Position numbers and translations under genes: made by a program
Assembly: GCA_009746045.1 (NCBI GenBank)
Contig: RPFO01000938.1
Location: 765,262-787,761 of the forward strand
DNA length: 22,500 nucleotides
Source: Mesostigma viride
Lineage: Eukaryota; Streptophyta; Mesostigmatophyceae; Mesostigmatales; Mesostigmataceae
Direction of reading: 5' to 3'
The notes under the pieces: generated by a model
Database searches by the model: none
Told to the model about the DNA's origin: nothing
What the model saw: the letters and a program-made list of their open reading frames with translations, nothing else
Part shown: piece by piece, positions 1 through 8,840 of the stretch
Position numbering within the stretch: the stretch's first letter is position 1
How the letters are laid out: every line of letters starts with the position of its first letter

Positions 1-676
1 TCGCTGGCCCGGCAGGCGATGCTCCTCCCCCCCAGACCTGGGCCGCCGGCCGGCATGCTGCTGAACCACACCACCACCACCACCTCCGCCATCATATAGC
101 TCACTACAGCTCAAGCAACAGGCGCTTGACCTCCGCGAGGAGGCCGAGCTCAACAAGCGCAGCCTTATTAACGTCATCGTCAAGCTAGCACTTCGACCTG
201 GTGGAAGGTGAGAACTCCGAGAAGCTTGCCACAGGCATTGCCGGAACAAAATCCTTGCCCCCATGGCCCTCATTGGTGAGCACGCTCAACCTGGAGGCGC
301 TTCCCCTTCCCCGCTCGCGGGGTAAGGCGGGACCGCGCCCCCCGCTGCTGCTCATCTTTGAGAACATCGCGGCCAAGCTTTCGTTTCTCAGACGTCGCAA
401 GCGGCTCGAGAGGACTCCCTATACACTCTGGACGACGACTTGACCCTGGCCGCGCAGCAACAACGGCGACGGGAGCTATGGCCGACCTACCTCCAGCTCG
501 ATCCGGCAGGCCGCAGCAGCTATAGGAAAGAAGCCGGTATACTGCAGGAGCTAGGGCCGGGGGGCGGTCATCTACGGTCGACCATGCACATGCAAGCCCT
601 GGCAAGCGAACCCCGCTGCCCCAGCACCCTCAGCAACCCCAGCCTAGTCTAGGGGACTATAGCAGTAGTAGTGTAG
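1..676 (+). pseudogene. LINE ORF1 relic (copy 1)
   Basis: This is a decayed copy of the LINE ORF1 found on the minus strand at 15957-17416. Reading on + across frames one can follow the 'EEAEL.KRSL' helical segment (about 140-170), 'VEGENSEKLA' (about 200-230), the RRM-like core 'PPLLLIFENIAAKLSFLRRR' (about 340-400) and the C-terminal 'AQQQRRRELWPTYLQL' (about 450-500). ORF1 proteins of L1-type elements are RNA-binding chaperones with an RRM and a C-terminal domain, and these motifs match that layout. No frame is open for more than about 80 codons, so it is dead. The left part is cut by the window edge. The end is placed where the sister copy has its stop codon. Confidence 0.75.
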
Positions 677-1031
677 TTAAAATAGTAGTAAGGCTTATAT
701 AGCCAACAACGTGACCATGTACATGTACTGCCTATGATGTGTCCACACCAGATGATGCATTAGCATTACGTATATACATTAAAAATATTTAATTACTTAC
801 AGCAGAGTGAAATCACTCAAGCCAAAGCAAACGCCCATGCAGCTATAAACCTATATACAGAGCCATGTCAAAGCGCAATACGACGATAAGACCAATGGAA
901 ACTCCTAACGGGAGGAACCTAATAGCCCTGCTGCACCGCAAAATCAGCCCGCGTACGGCGGAGCATGATGTCAGCCCACCGACAAGCGTATACGTATATC
1001 TAGTAGTTAGTCATGCTTTGCCTGGCATTAA
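677..1031 (+). other. ORF1-downstream linker, no gene recognised
   Basis: The first 150 bases resemble the stretch just after ORF1 in the minus-strand copy (15838-15957 read on -), for example the shared block around 'CATGTACATGT' and 'TGCCTATGATG'. It is therefore probably the element's own spacer. From about 830 to 1031 I see no match elsewhere in the window. A short ATG-started frame at 865 (fewer than 60 codons, beginning MSKRNTTIRP) is open but has no recognisable domain. Confidence 0.4.
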
Positions 1032-1570
1032 GTTAAATTAAATTAAATTAAATTGTAACATGTCTCCGTTGCATGGGAGATCATGTAGCTCACATATTCC
1101 TTGCTAGATTGGTGGAGGTGGGCGAAGCCGCGTAATCGAACGAACCTAAGTCTAAGCTATGAGCTATCTATAGTCTAGAAAAAATCCTAACTACAATATT
1201 TAGCAAAACGCCCCTTCCGCTTGGGGGAAGGGGGCTTGCCCACAGGGGCTGGCGTGTAGTGACTAGTGAGCCTGCATGGACAATCTTCTGCCATGCACCG
1301 CTTGTTCTGCATAGTAGCAGTCAAAAGAAGAGAGAGGGAGTGAATAAATTAATGCGGTGTTCAAACTGAGCTGGGACCATGGCACTATAGGTCGGCTAGC
1401 ATTACATCGATCTGGATGAAGTTCATGGCAGGCTTACCTAGCTTTCTAGGAATGTCCTTGGGTCCAGGCCAGGTCAGGATGTGCCGCCCTGCACGTTGGC
1501 CAAGCCGCCGCTGCATGGGGGCCGGCCAGACCAATTAGGGCGGTGTCGACCTGACTGGTGCAAGCAAGAT
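1032..1570 (-). mobile_element. LINE 3'-end fragment, family A (copy 1)
   Basis: A 5'-truncated LINE on the minus strand. Its 3' end is on the left: an AATTT-type tail at 1032-1054, then a hairpin (1058-1080 region), then 3' UTR and the C-terminal coding part of ORF2. Fragments of the conserved C-terminus can be followed in broken frames: the 'GHLARTSQVD' equivalent near 1545-1565 and the 'TAMQNK..WQKI' equivalent near 1290-1330. It aligns throughout with the copies at 4331-4449 plus 6012-6705, 9044-10180 and 15078-15495. Compared with them it carries several small insertions, including an extra GATC-type tetramer around 1407-1413. Non-coding relic. Confidence 0.8.
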
Positions 1571-1745
1571 TAATTAATTAATAATTAATTAATTAATTAA
1601 TTAATTAGGAACATAACTCCGTCGGGAGTACATGTAGCACATATCCCTGAGAAGGGGCATATGGCTTTTAATACATTCTGGGCTACTTCCTGCAAGAGTG
1701 GGAATGTAAACTACCCTTGCTCCAGGTGCGCCAGCCTGGGCACCT
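1570..1745 (-). mobile_element. B-type retroelement 3' end with (TTAA)n tail
   Basis: Read on -, this ends in the block shared by all B copies ('AATGTATTAAAAGCCATATG', then 'CCCCTTCTCAGGGATATG', then a CTCC/GGAG hairpin) and then an (TTAATTAA)-type tail at about 1570-1607. The same block is at 15536-15640 on - and, on +, at 6915-6948 continued at 8750-8811. It sits directly 3' of the ORF2 relic at 1840-3640, so it may be the 3' UTR of that LINE rather than an independent SINE. Confidence 0.65.
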
Positions 1746-2293
1746 GCACCCCGCGAGCGCCTGCACCTGCACCCTGCATGCGAGCAAGATGGCCTACAAA
1801 TGCTATCCTACGCTGCCTATATACAGCCATGACAGTGTTACGACCACGACGGCCGGAAAACCATCTGAGGTCCGTACTCACCCAGGTGTAGCGCGGCGCG
1901 GAGCCTGTGCAGCATCATGCGCATGATCGAAGACCTTCAGCGCGGCACTCTGAAGGGCGGAGGCAGACACCGGCCCCGATAGTTACCGGGGTCAGCAGCA
2001 GAGCCCTTCTTTAATTTACAGCATTACGCGGATGGCCGTCAGCCACTCAGCAGGCGGAGGCTCATCATGCAGAGAGCACTGAGGACACGGTTGCAGAACG
2101 CCAGCAGAAGATCGACCCCTCACCGCCGGTGAGGGGTCAGTTCAGCTGATCAGCAGAAATTGTGGTCGGCACCGACCGCGCCGCGTCGTACCGTGCCAGG
2201 CGCGCGAGCAAGGGCGCCGTCCAATTCCTGCAAAGTGAAGGGGTGGACGACCGGTCGATGGTGGCAAGGCAGCCCTCCTTCAAGGCGGGGACT

Positions 2294-2305
2294 AATTAAT
2301 TAATT
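2294..2305. repeat. (AATT)3 inserted in ORF2 relic
   Basis: At this position the intact ORF2 (12287-12302) reads 'GACTACCTAGTCCCC'. The relic, read on -, has the same flanks with an AATT array between, a net gain of 11 bp. No hairpin or other retroelement end adjoins it, so it is not a tail. Confidence 0.7.
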
Positions 2306-3045
2306 GGTAGTCCGTGGCCGAGGAGGGGGGCGTAGGCGGCGGGGGTGGTCCGGCAACACCGAGACGGGCGGCCGTCTCCGGGTGAAGCGGCGGGGGGCCG
2401 GGGGGCGCGAGCCCCAGGTGCCTGTCAAGGAAACATTGTGGGCCAACCAGCGGTGAAGGCTGCATGACCGGCGCCGTGCCGTCCCCCGTGTGCTCGGCAC
2501 TGGGGTGCCGGCTGCCGCCGGCCGCCGAGCCGTTCGAGGTGGTACCACATGTCCTATATATAACTGCCCTGCCGTTGCTAGCTTGGCAGGCCTTGGCATC
2601 CGCCATGCACTGCCAGGGCTGCCTCTGCGTCCTTCGAGCGTGTGCGTAGGCCTCCACAACTGAAGGGCGGCCTTGAGCACCGTTTTCAGCAGCGGATCCC
2701 GGTTACGCTTGAGCCGATGCCGGGCGGTCAATTAAGACCTTGGGGCCCTGGCGGTAGAGCGGGCCGGGGCGGCGGCGGGGCATGACCGGCAAATGCCGAG
2801 CCGCCAGCTATTAACGGGGCGCGGGGCGCAAAGCCCGCAAAAATGGCGGCGTTGGAAGCACATGGGCCAGCGCGTCGACGTCCGGCCACCTGGTGGGCAT
2901 CCAGGGCCTTGATCAGGTACGCCTGTCGGCACCTGTTCCGCTCGTGCTCGATCGGCGTCCGTCTGGACATGCAGTCCTCAGGATCCCCCCAGACCGGGCG
3001 CGTAGCAGACCAGTCACCTGCATGGGGCGGGCCATGCATGCACTG

Positions 3046-3093
3046 GTGTTACATATGCTCCCCACGGAGCTATGATTTTAATTAATTAATTAA
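3046..3093 (+). mobile_element. 48-bp minimal retro-insertion (3' hairpin plus tail)
   Basis: The insert consists only of 'GTGTTACATATG', a GCTCC/GGAGC hairpin (3057-3070) and an AATT tail (3077-3093). It is flanked by identical 11-bp copies of TGCATGCACTG at 3035-3045 and 3094-3104, a typical target-site duplication. It interrupts the minus-strand ORF2 relic. The sequence equals the last bases of the B family, so it is read as an extremely 5'-truncated copy made by target-primed reverse transcription. Confidence 0.75.
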
Positions 3094-3701
3094 TGCATGC
3101 ACTGCATCCATGGGGCGCGGCGCTCGGGGACATGCATGGAACCGGAGCCGGATGGTCGCGGGCACCAACCGCGGTGGTCAGCTAGCACACCGTGGGCGTG
3201 TCGAATTAACACTCGGGTATCCAGAACCAAAGTGCACCTGGGCTGCCGTACCACCACGTAGTCCAGTCAGGCCTGACGGTCGTTAGGGCGCGCCCCGACT
3301 GAAAAGTGACCAAGTCCTGTGAGGGACGTTGGAATTGGCAGTTGACAGCAGCCATCCCGCTATCCCGCAAAAAGGCAGAAAACAGGGCCCGGGTGTTGTC
3401 GTTAGATGCAGCCGTGCCGGCCGCAGGCGCATGCAAAGCGACTGCCATGCAGCAGTGCCCACGGGGAGCGCGGCGTTGGCGTCGAGCAGCATAACCAGGA
3501 AGTGGTGGGCGGCCGGGGTGGCCCCCTAGCTCAATTAAGGCTATAATGCAAGTCCTCGAAGAACTTCTGGCGTTCCAACTCAGGTAGACCACTATGGGGT
3601 CATTGGGGTGTGTAACCCGGCCATGCACCCCAACCGTGAGGTGGTGTTTATAGACCGCCCCTCAACTGAGGTGAAATGTGCCACCATAAGGCGTGGGGTT
3701 C

Positions 3702-3730
3702 GAAACTTAGAAACTTAGAAACTTAGAAAC
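3702..3730. repeat. Octamer tandem repeat (GAAACTTA)3.6
   Basis: Three full copies and one partial copy of GAAACTTA in direct tandem. No function is evident. It lies in the 3641-3784 gap between LINE relics, where nothing else is recognisable. Confidence 0.85.
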
Positions 3731-3784
3731 AGCGTGCTGAGGTTGGCAGCTGCCTTTGCCCATGCCCAGTTTAATTAAATACCG

Positions 3785-4130
3785 CATATATCCTCCCTGT
3801 CTCTTAATTGCTTCATGGACTGCAATTCAGAAGTGAAGACGAGGTGGCAGACCATAGTACATCAAGGAGACAACCAGCGCATGCCCACAGGCCAGCCCAG
3901 GCTGTGGGCAAGAGACCACCCCCCCCCCCAGGAGGAAGGGGCGCTTTGCTGCATGAGTAGAGTAGTTATTAGGGTTTTCTAGATTAGCTTAAAGAGTTAG
4001 GATTTTCTAGATTAGAGTTAGCTTAGTTAGGTTTCGCGGCTTCGCTCACCTCCATCCATGCATGCATCAAGCTACAAGGGAATACGTGCTACATCATGAT
4101 CTCCCATCATGTGGGGGTTATAGTGCACAA
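3785..4130 (+). mobile_element. LINE 3'-end fragment, family A, plus orientation
   Basis: This is family A read forward. The end of ORF2 comes first ('TRWQTIV' near 3838-3860, equivalent to 'LWQKIVK' in other copies). A run of C follows, then a 3' UTR with the block 'GGGGCGCTTTGCTG', two diverged 'TTAG..TTTTCTAGATTAG' segments, 'CGCGGCTTCGCTCACCTCC' and the terminal 'CTACATCATGATCTCCCATC'. It lacks a clean AATTT tail. The two TTTTCTAGATTAG blocks (about 3973-3985 and 4001-4015) look like a short internal duplication absent from the other copies. Confidence 0.7.
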
Positions 4131-4330
4131 TTGTGGGTTAACCCTGGCCGCGGCCGCTTACCGGTAGTGTGCCCCTAAAAACCCTCAGGCTCCGCGGGAG
4201 AGGCCTTGTTAATATTCTATCTCCCAAACCGGCGCCTCTAAATGACTGAACATTCCAAGCCTACATGTAACTGTGGGCTCTGGACCATGGGGCAGCCTGA
4301 CTGCATCCGCTTTGAGTCATGCAGCCACTA
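4131..4330. other. Unassigned spacer
   Basis: Nothing recognisable: no open frame of note and no match to other repeats in the window. A NotI-like GCGGCCGC lies at about 4150. Confidence 0.4.
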
Positions 4331-4449
4331 AATTAAATTAAATTATAACATGTCTCCGTAGCATGGGAGATCATGTAGCACATATTCCTTGCTGGATGGG
4401 TGGAGGTGGGCGAAGCCGCGTAATCAAACGAACCTAACTATAAGCTATC
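4331..4449 (-). mobile_element. LINE 3'-end fragment, family A (copy 2), tail side
   Basis: The AATTT-type tail (4331-4345), terminal hairpin and 3' UTR of a minus-strand family A copy. The homology stops exactly at 'AAGCTATC' (4442-4449) and resumes at a second 'AAGCTATC' at 6012-6019. The rest of this copy is at 6012-6705 and the two parts were separated by a transposon. Confidence 0.85.
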
Positions 4450-4639
4450 CCAGGTTGGCCAATACTTCGGTACGTCAAATAAATCGGCCTCAAAATACAA
4501 GTAATATTATACGTGGAGCATGGCAGAATACGTCAGCAGAATACGTGGCAGTGTGCAGCATGGTTATGAATGGGCCTTTAGGGGGCATTGTTATGCATGG
4601 AGATCAGTAAATTATGGTGGAAGGCATAATTCAATCTGC

Positions 4640-4790
4640 ACCATTCCTTGCACTTATTCCCCACCATGCAGCCTTCCATAATTTTTTAATGCAATATGTG
4701 CACATTCCTTGCACTTATTCCCTACCAACCTGCCACCATAATTTACGTACCCATTATACTGCATGTGCACATTCCTTGCAATTAAGCTCT
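4640..4790. repeat. Subterminal tandem repeats of the transposon
   Basis: Three diverged units carry 'CATTCCTTGCACTTATTCC' or its shortened form (about 4643, 4702 and 4768), spaced about 60-66 bp. Just outside, 'CAGAATACGT' occurs twice (about 4526 and 4537). Clusters of short repeats near the ends are common in hAT elements, where they bind transposase. That role here is inferred. Confidence 0.5.
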
Positions 4791-5031
4791 ACAAACAGGT
4801 CGTGGACCGGCTGGATCGCATAGTATCTCCGCACATCTGAACCCTGTGATGCCAGATCTCCTTTGCGGCCGTTCCGAGCTTGGCACTGGATTCGTTGTCC
4901 ACATCGTCGCGTCGCTGCAGCAACACGATGTTTTCTGGCATACGCGGGCTTTTGGTTCCCGCCGCACATTTGAAAGTGCTGTCCTCCGGCTTTTTGCCTT
5001 TGCACCGTGTGCAGTTCTTGGACGTTTGGAA
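4789..5031 (-). other. Open segment with a CxxC motif, possible transposase remnant
   Basis: An 80-codon minus-strand frame between stops, without an ATG at its start. It begins near 5029 with 'SKNCTRCKGKKPEDSTFKC', a CxxC followed by another Cys, as in small zinc ribbons. Composition looks coding-like (mixed charged residues) and it lies inside the transposon, so it may be a transposase remnant. I cannot assign a family, and chance is possible. Confidence 0.22.
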
Positions 5032-5681
5032 TCATGGCATGGCTAACGCGATGACTGACTAGCTAGACCTTTTCAGTGGTTTTCCATTTGCGGGTATTTC
5101 CTCGTAAATGGTGGGAGAGCGATCGCAGCAATGGTGCTCACCACTAGACACTCCCGGCCAGTTAGGCTCGAAACACACGCCCTGATCAAGCATGCATGCT
5201 GTTTCCGGCCCCACCGTCTAGGTCATCTAGTCGCTCTACACGTAAGCCAGCCATAATTTCAATGCACAAGGCTACACATTTCCAACACCATTCATCTTCA
5301 TCATCCTGAACGACTCGAAAACACGGACAAGATAACGGCAGGCTCGAGCTACCATGGTCCGGATTCTCCCGATTTCTGGCCTGCGGATACAGGCTGTGTT
5401 ACAAACACCACGTTCCCAGCACAGCTGGCATTTTCATCGTGCTGGCACTCTCTCGGTCTCTCCGTGTAATTTCAGCTAGCTTGCCAACTGCCAAGTCATT
5501 ACTGGACTTGCGAAAAGCCTAGCTCATAGTACAGTGTAGAAAATCTTGGTAAAGGTAGGCGCCGCGCCACGGTCCGGTTGGCCTGCATGGCGCCAAGCGC
5601 TGCCCCAGCTCGAACCTCGAAAATTTCCAAGTCCAAATCACGTATTCCTGACAAAATACGCGTATAGTACGTCGGGGCCAA

Positions 5682-5943
5682 TTAATTAATTAATTAATAA
5701 GCACGTGACTGCGTCACGTGGGTGCCAATACAGAGTAAAGGAACCTTCAACCCTATATACACAGCGAGAAGGAGGGAGGGCGCCTTATAGCTTCGATCTC
5801 TCACTGCCGCAGGTGGGCAGGCCACAGAGCGCTCTCTCCACGGCATGGTGCCGGGGCGCAACACTGTGGGTGCAATACAACCAGTGCAATACCATAGGTA
5901 GGCTGATGCATAGCTTATGCTACAAATGTGAGGTGGGCTCAAG
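5682..5943 (-). mobile_element. SINE-like element, family C (copy 1)
   Basis: A 262-bp insertion flanked by identical 13-bp copies of ACGTCGGGGCCAA (5669-5681 and 5944-5956), inside the transposon. Read on -, it starts 'CTTGAGCCCACCTCAC' and ends with an 8-bp-arm palindrome, CACGTGAC-GCA-GTCACGTG (5702-5720), followed by a (TTAATTAA)-type tail (5682-5699). It has no open frame. The duplication and tail indicate retrotransposition. A second copy is at 10899-11135 plus 14168-14195. I did not find a convincing tRNA-type A/B box pair, so the origin of the head is unknown. Confidence 0.75.
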
Positions 5944-6011
5944 ACGTCGGGGCCAAAAAAACGCGTATTGCCGTATTTATTTTGACAATACGCACGTATT
6001 TGCCAACCTGG

Positions 6012-6705
6012 AAGCTATCTAGTCTAGAAAAAATCCTAACAGTACACTATTCAGCAAAACGCCCTTTCCGCTTGGGGGCTTGCCCACAGGGGCTGGCGTG
6101 TAGTGAGCCTGCCGGATAATCTTCTGCCATGCCGACCGCTTGTTGTTCTGCATGGCAGTCCAAAGAAGAGAGAGGGAGTGAATGCGGTGTTCAAACTGAG
6201 CTGGGACCACTACATAGGTCGGCCAGCAACATCTGGGTGTAGTTCATGGCAGGCTTACATAGCTTTCTAGGAATGTCCTTGGGGCCAGGCCAGGTCAGGA
6301 TGTGCCGCCCTGGTTGGCCAAGCCACAGGGGGCCGGCCAGACCAAGGGCGGTGTCGACCTGACTGGTGCGAGCAAGATGTCCTACAACTGCTATCCTACG
6401 CTGCCTAATCTCGTCCGAAATGCGAGGCATACATACCCTCAGTGATACAAAGACTCTAATGACCTATGCTTGGAAAACCCTACATTCAGGACCTGTCGGA
6501 GCATCCTGTAAAACGTGCCGTCTAGCTTAGCCGCCTTGGTGTGTTCGTGAGTGTCCATGCCTCGGCGCCATACGTAAGCACCGTGAGGACGAGGACCTTG
6601 AAGAGCATTCGCTTACGGTGCTCGCCCAGGCCCTTCGAGCGCCAGCTACAGGTGTTGAGCGAACGGAGCCGGGCCCAGGCCAAGACGATCCGGAGTCAGC
6701 CATGC
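6012..6705 (-). pseudogene. LINE 3'-end fragment, family A (copy 2), ORF2 C-terminus
   Basis: Continuation of 4331-4449. Read on -, broken frames give 'GLAWARLRSLN'-like, 'MLFKVLVLTVLTYGAE'-like, 'RRIAVVGHLARTSQVDTALG' (about 6330-6400), 'GQPGRHILTWPGP' (about 6285-6320) and 'PAQFEHRIHSLSLLWTAMQN' (about 6140-6200). This is the domain that follows the RT in ORF2. At least three frame changes disable it. Its 5' truncation point at about 6705 abuts the plus-strand B element. Confidence 0.8.
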
Positions 6706-6948
6706 TTTGCCAATGCAGAGAGCCACTCTCTGCTGAGACTCCATCATGCTCTAGCCATTGCTTAGCCATGATCATCTTCCACCCCATGTCCGCAACCTAG
6801 CAGCTAGAGCTGCTGGAATACAAGGTGGTGCAGGTGCACCTCATTTGTTGACCCTGACTAGGTAGGTGCATGGCAGTTAACACCCATCACCTGCAGGTTG
6901 TCGCCTAGTAGAATGTATTAAAAACCATATGCCCCTTCTCAGGGATAT
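6706..6948 (+). mobile_element. SINE-like element, family B (copy 2), 5' part
   Basis: It begins near 'TTTGCCAATGCAGAGAG', a hairpin head (GAGAG/CTCTC type, 6713-6734), and runs to 'CCCCTTCTCAGGGATAT'. The same succession of blocks is seen at 10581-10898 (+) and 15536-15815 (-). The element is cut at 6948 and its last 60 bases are at 8750-8811. Confidence 0.7.
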
Positions 6949-8749
6949 ATTGTCCCAATGTCCAGAAAAAGGCCTCAATTGAGGCCTTTTTTATATTGGG
7001 TGTTGCATGCAGCCAAACAACTTTTTTCCAAATATGAGCATAGGCCATGCATTATTATGATTGTTTTGGGGTTGCCAGCACTTAACATCAGTCATATAGC
7101 CCTGGCAATACCTATTTAATCATTATTTAACAAAACAGGGTGTCGCTGCGGTGGCACCATAAACACAGCATGACCATAGATGCAAGCAGAAAAAAGGCGC
7201 TAGTACTCAGTTCCCTCTGCCTCTTAGGTGTCTTTTGGACCTTACGAGGTTTCCCCACAACACGGTAAGCATGGCATGACATGGCATGCTCCCCAAGGGA
7301 CGCCTCACACACACTTGCACGGCCGGGGCTGTCGAGCAGCACTGCAGGCAGCAACAGCCTGCCATGGGTATTGCACGTAACCATGAGGAATCCAAAGCCT
7401 CTATTACAAACACGCACAAGGATCATGCATTATAATGATAGGTGTGACCTTCCAAGCGCTTAGCTTCACTCACATAGCCCCAATATCTACCTTGTTACGG
7501 TATATTCTGACAGGGGTTTGCTGCCGCGGCAGCAGATGAACAGCACATGGCAAGATATACAAGCACATAACTGGACACCATTTGCACTGTCTTCTAGACC
7601 TCTAGCTTGATTTTAAGCTTTGCAAGGGTTGCCTGAGACATGGCAAGCATGGCAGGAACTGCCATGCTTCTTATGGAAAGCAAACACGTCTACACGCCGT
7701 GGGGGCCAGCCGCGCAGAGCACTGCACGAAGTAATATAGCCTGCCTTACGATACCTCGGCACTAGGCGCCGATAGGCAGCTAAAAACTGGCGATATCACA
7801 AGCAAATCGATGCCATTCCCTTTCTACCACCAGGACGCACTTACCTTTCACACCCCTCACACCCGGGGTCACTAAGCACGCATATGCGTTGGCGCTGAAC
7901 GTGGCTGCATCAGAAAAGCTGTTCAAGCTCGGCGTTTTCAAGTTGTCCGGAAGCGATGCAGCCCTCTAATCTGGCCGGACAGACGCTCCATGCGTCGTCC
8001 ATTGACGTATGAAAGCGGCTGCAGCGGCCTCACCAGCGCTGTTCGCATAATTGCGCTCCCATATCTGGGGGCGCGCGCGCGTTTATTGTCCGCAACCCAG
8101 TTTTTCCTAGCTAAAAACACCCCTTCTTCCTCTACCTATGGATTCACGACAAAAGGCTCGAATATAACCAGCGCCCCTTTAGTCACGGCTGCCCCAACAC
8201 CCCCCCCCGCCGTTCCGCTAGTCTCCTTCCCAACATATCGAAGCATCGTCCTGCTGGCAGGCGCACTATCAACGCCATCTACGCCCCATCTGAACTTCAC
8301 TAACCTGGCATTCAGCACACAAATAACGACCCCACGAATTTATAAATTGACTTTTGACACATTTAGCGGTCGGGCTAGCTTCAAGGATAATTTATCTGCC
8401 CAACACGCTCCATACTGCTCGAAATGATGCACGAACGTGGCCATACGGTCCATTTTACTCGAGGCCGCCATGGTCGTGCATTCGTGAAAATTCCTCGTCC
8501 CGTTGCAGGAAAGTGGCCAAAATAGGTACTTTTCCACCTCACGTATTTTTCAGTAACCGTCGACCCCTGTCGACCCCAACGGGTCAGGACGCTCAGCACA
8601 TGTACCAGATTCGCGCCATGCACTGGGGCCGGACGACCCGCATAGGACCGGTCCTTCCCGCCAAAATACCGTACTTTGTGAGATCTTGGTGAAAAAGGCC
8701 TCAATTGAGCCAAAAGGCCTCAATTGAGGCCTCTGGACAAATAGACAAT
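6949..8749. mobile_element. 1.8-kb DNA transposon nested in family B
   Basis: The ends are imperfect inverted repeats: left 'ATTGTCCCAATGTCCAGA' and, on the opposite strand from 8749, 'ATTGTCTATTTGTCCAGA', each followed by the palindrome GGCCTCAATTGAGGCC (6971-6986; 8717-8732). The flanks join perfectly to the uninterrupted B sequence of the copies at 1570 and 15536, with AT (possibly ATAT) duplicated. No transposase was found. The longest ATG frame inside (7990-8427, 145 codons) has no recognisable motif. A GGTAAGT splice-donor-like site occurs on - near 7840. The rest of 7000-8690 gives no recognisable gene. Superfamily unresolved. Confidence 0.65.
6966..6991. repeat. 26-bp perfect palindrome at transposon left end
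   Basis: A run of A, GGCCTC-AATT-GAGGCC, then a run of T. The right end (8692-8732) holds a partly duplicated version in which one arm is altered to GAGCC. Confidence 0.85.
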
Positions 8750-8811
8750 ATGTGTTACATATCCTCCCCACGCTGGTATGTGTTCTTAATTAATTAATTA
8801 ATTAATTAATA
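8750..8811 (+). mobile_element. SINE-like element, family B (copy 2), 3' end
   Basis: It resumes with 'ATGTGTTACATATCCTCCCC' and ends in an (TTAATTAA)-type tail at 8785-8811. It is the displaced 3' end of the B copy at 6706-6948. The hairpin here is weakened relative to other copies (CTCCCCACGCTGG). Confidence 0.7.
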
Positions 8812-8840
8812 GACACGTGACTGCGTCACGTGAGCATAAG
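8812..8840 (-). mobile_element. Family C-type 3' terminus sharing a tail
   Basis: The CACGTGAC-TGC-GTCACGTG palindrome (8814-8832) lies directly against the tail of the plus-strand B element. Two 3' ends in opposite orientation therefore face one common (TTAA)n tract. The body of family C is not recognisable beyond about 8840. From 8841 to 9043 I see only small local repeats (GGGATGGCCGG twice). Confidence 0.5.

Larger units (their letters stand above)
1840..3640 (-). pseudogene. LINE ORF2 relic: endonuclease and N-terminal RT parts
   Basis: Read on - from 3640 down, several frames together follow the intact ORF2 at 11146-13833. The endonuclease 'MLLDANAALPVG' (about 3450-3490) and 'NDNTRALFSAFLRDSGMAAV' (about 3340-3400) come first. 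Then comes the linker 'LKRNRDPLLKTVLKAALQ' (about 2650-2715), the pre-RT block 'LARYDAARSVP' (about 2165-2200), and the RT start 'PPPAEWLTAIRVML' and 'DPGNYRG' (about 1975-2065). A 'FRSGR'-like motif near 1860 then jumps straight to a 'RQRRIAFVGHLAR'-like motif near 1790-1820, so the catalytic RT core including YADD is deleted. It also contains a 12-bp AATT array at 2294-2305 and a 48-bp retro-insertion at 3046-3093. Dead copy. Confidence 0.75.
4450..6011. mobile_element. DNA transposon, hAT-like by target duplication
   Basis: A 1562-bp insertion. Its ends are inverted repeats: left 'CCAGGTTGGCCAATAC' (4450-4465) and, on the opposite strand from 6011, 'CCAGGTTGGCAAATACG'. It is flanked by identical 8-bp copies of AAGCTATC (4442-4449 and 6012-6019). 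Comparison with other family A copies shows the empty site contained this sequence once. An 8-bp duplication is typical of hAT elements, though other superfamilies also make it. I see no intact transposase, so it is probably non-autonomous or decayed. It has subterminal repeats at 4640-4790 and a nested SINE-like element at 5682-5943. The interior 5040-5660 shows nothing recognisable. Confidence 0.75.

Noticed and set aside
5702-5720. CACGTGAC...GTCACGTG as a host E-box/G-box promoter site
   Set aside because: It recurs only at the 3' end of family C next to an AATT tail (also 8814 and 10906), so it is an element terminus rather than an independent regulatory site.
7990-8427. A 145-codon plus-strand frame inside the 1.8-kb transposon
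   Set aside because: It starts with an ATG, but the composition is not convincingly coding and no transposase motif (such as a DDE triad or zinc finger) can be recognised.
8703-8716. TTTTGGCTCAA on -, resembling the end of the dinoflagellate spliced leader
   Set aside because: It lies in the partly duplicated GGCCTCAATTGAGGCC terminus of a transposon and is explained by one altered arm of that palindrome.
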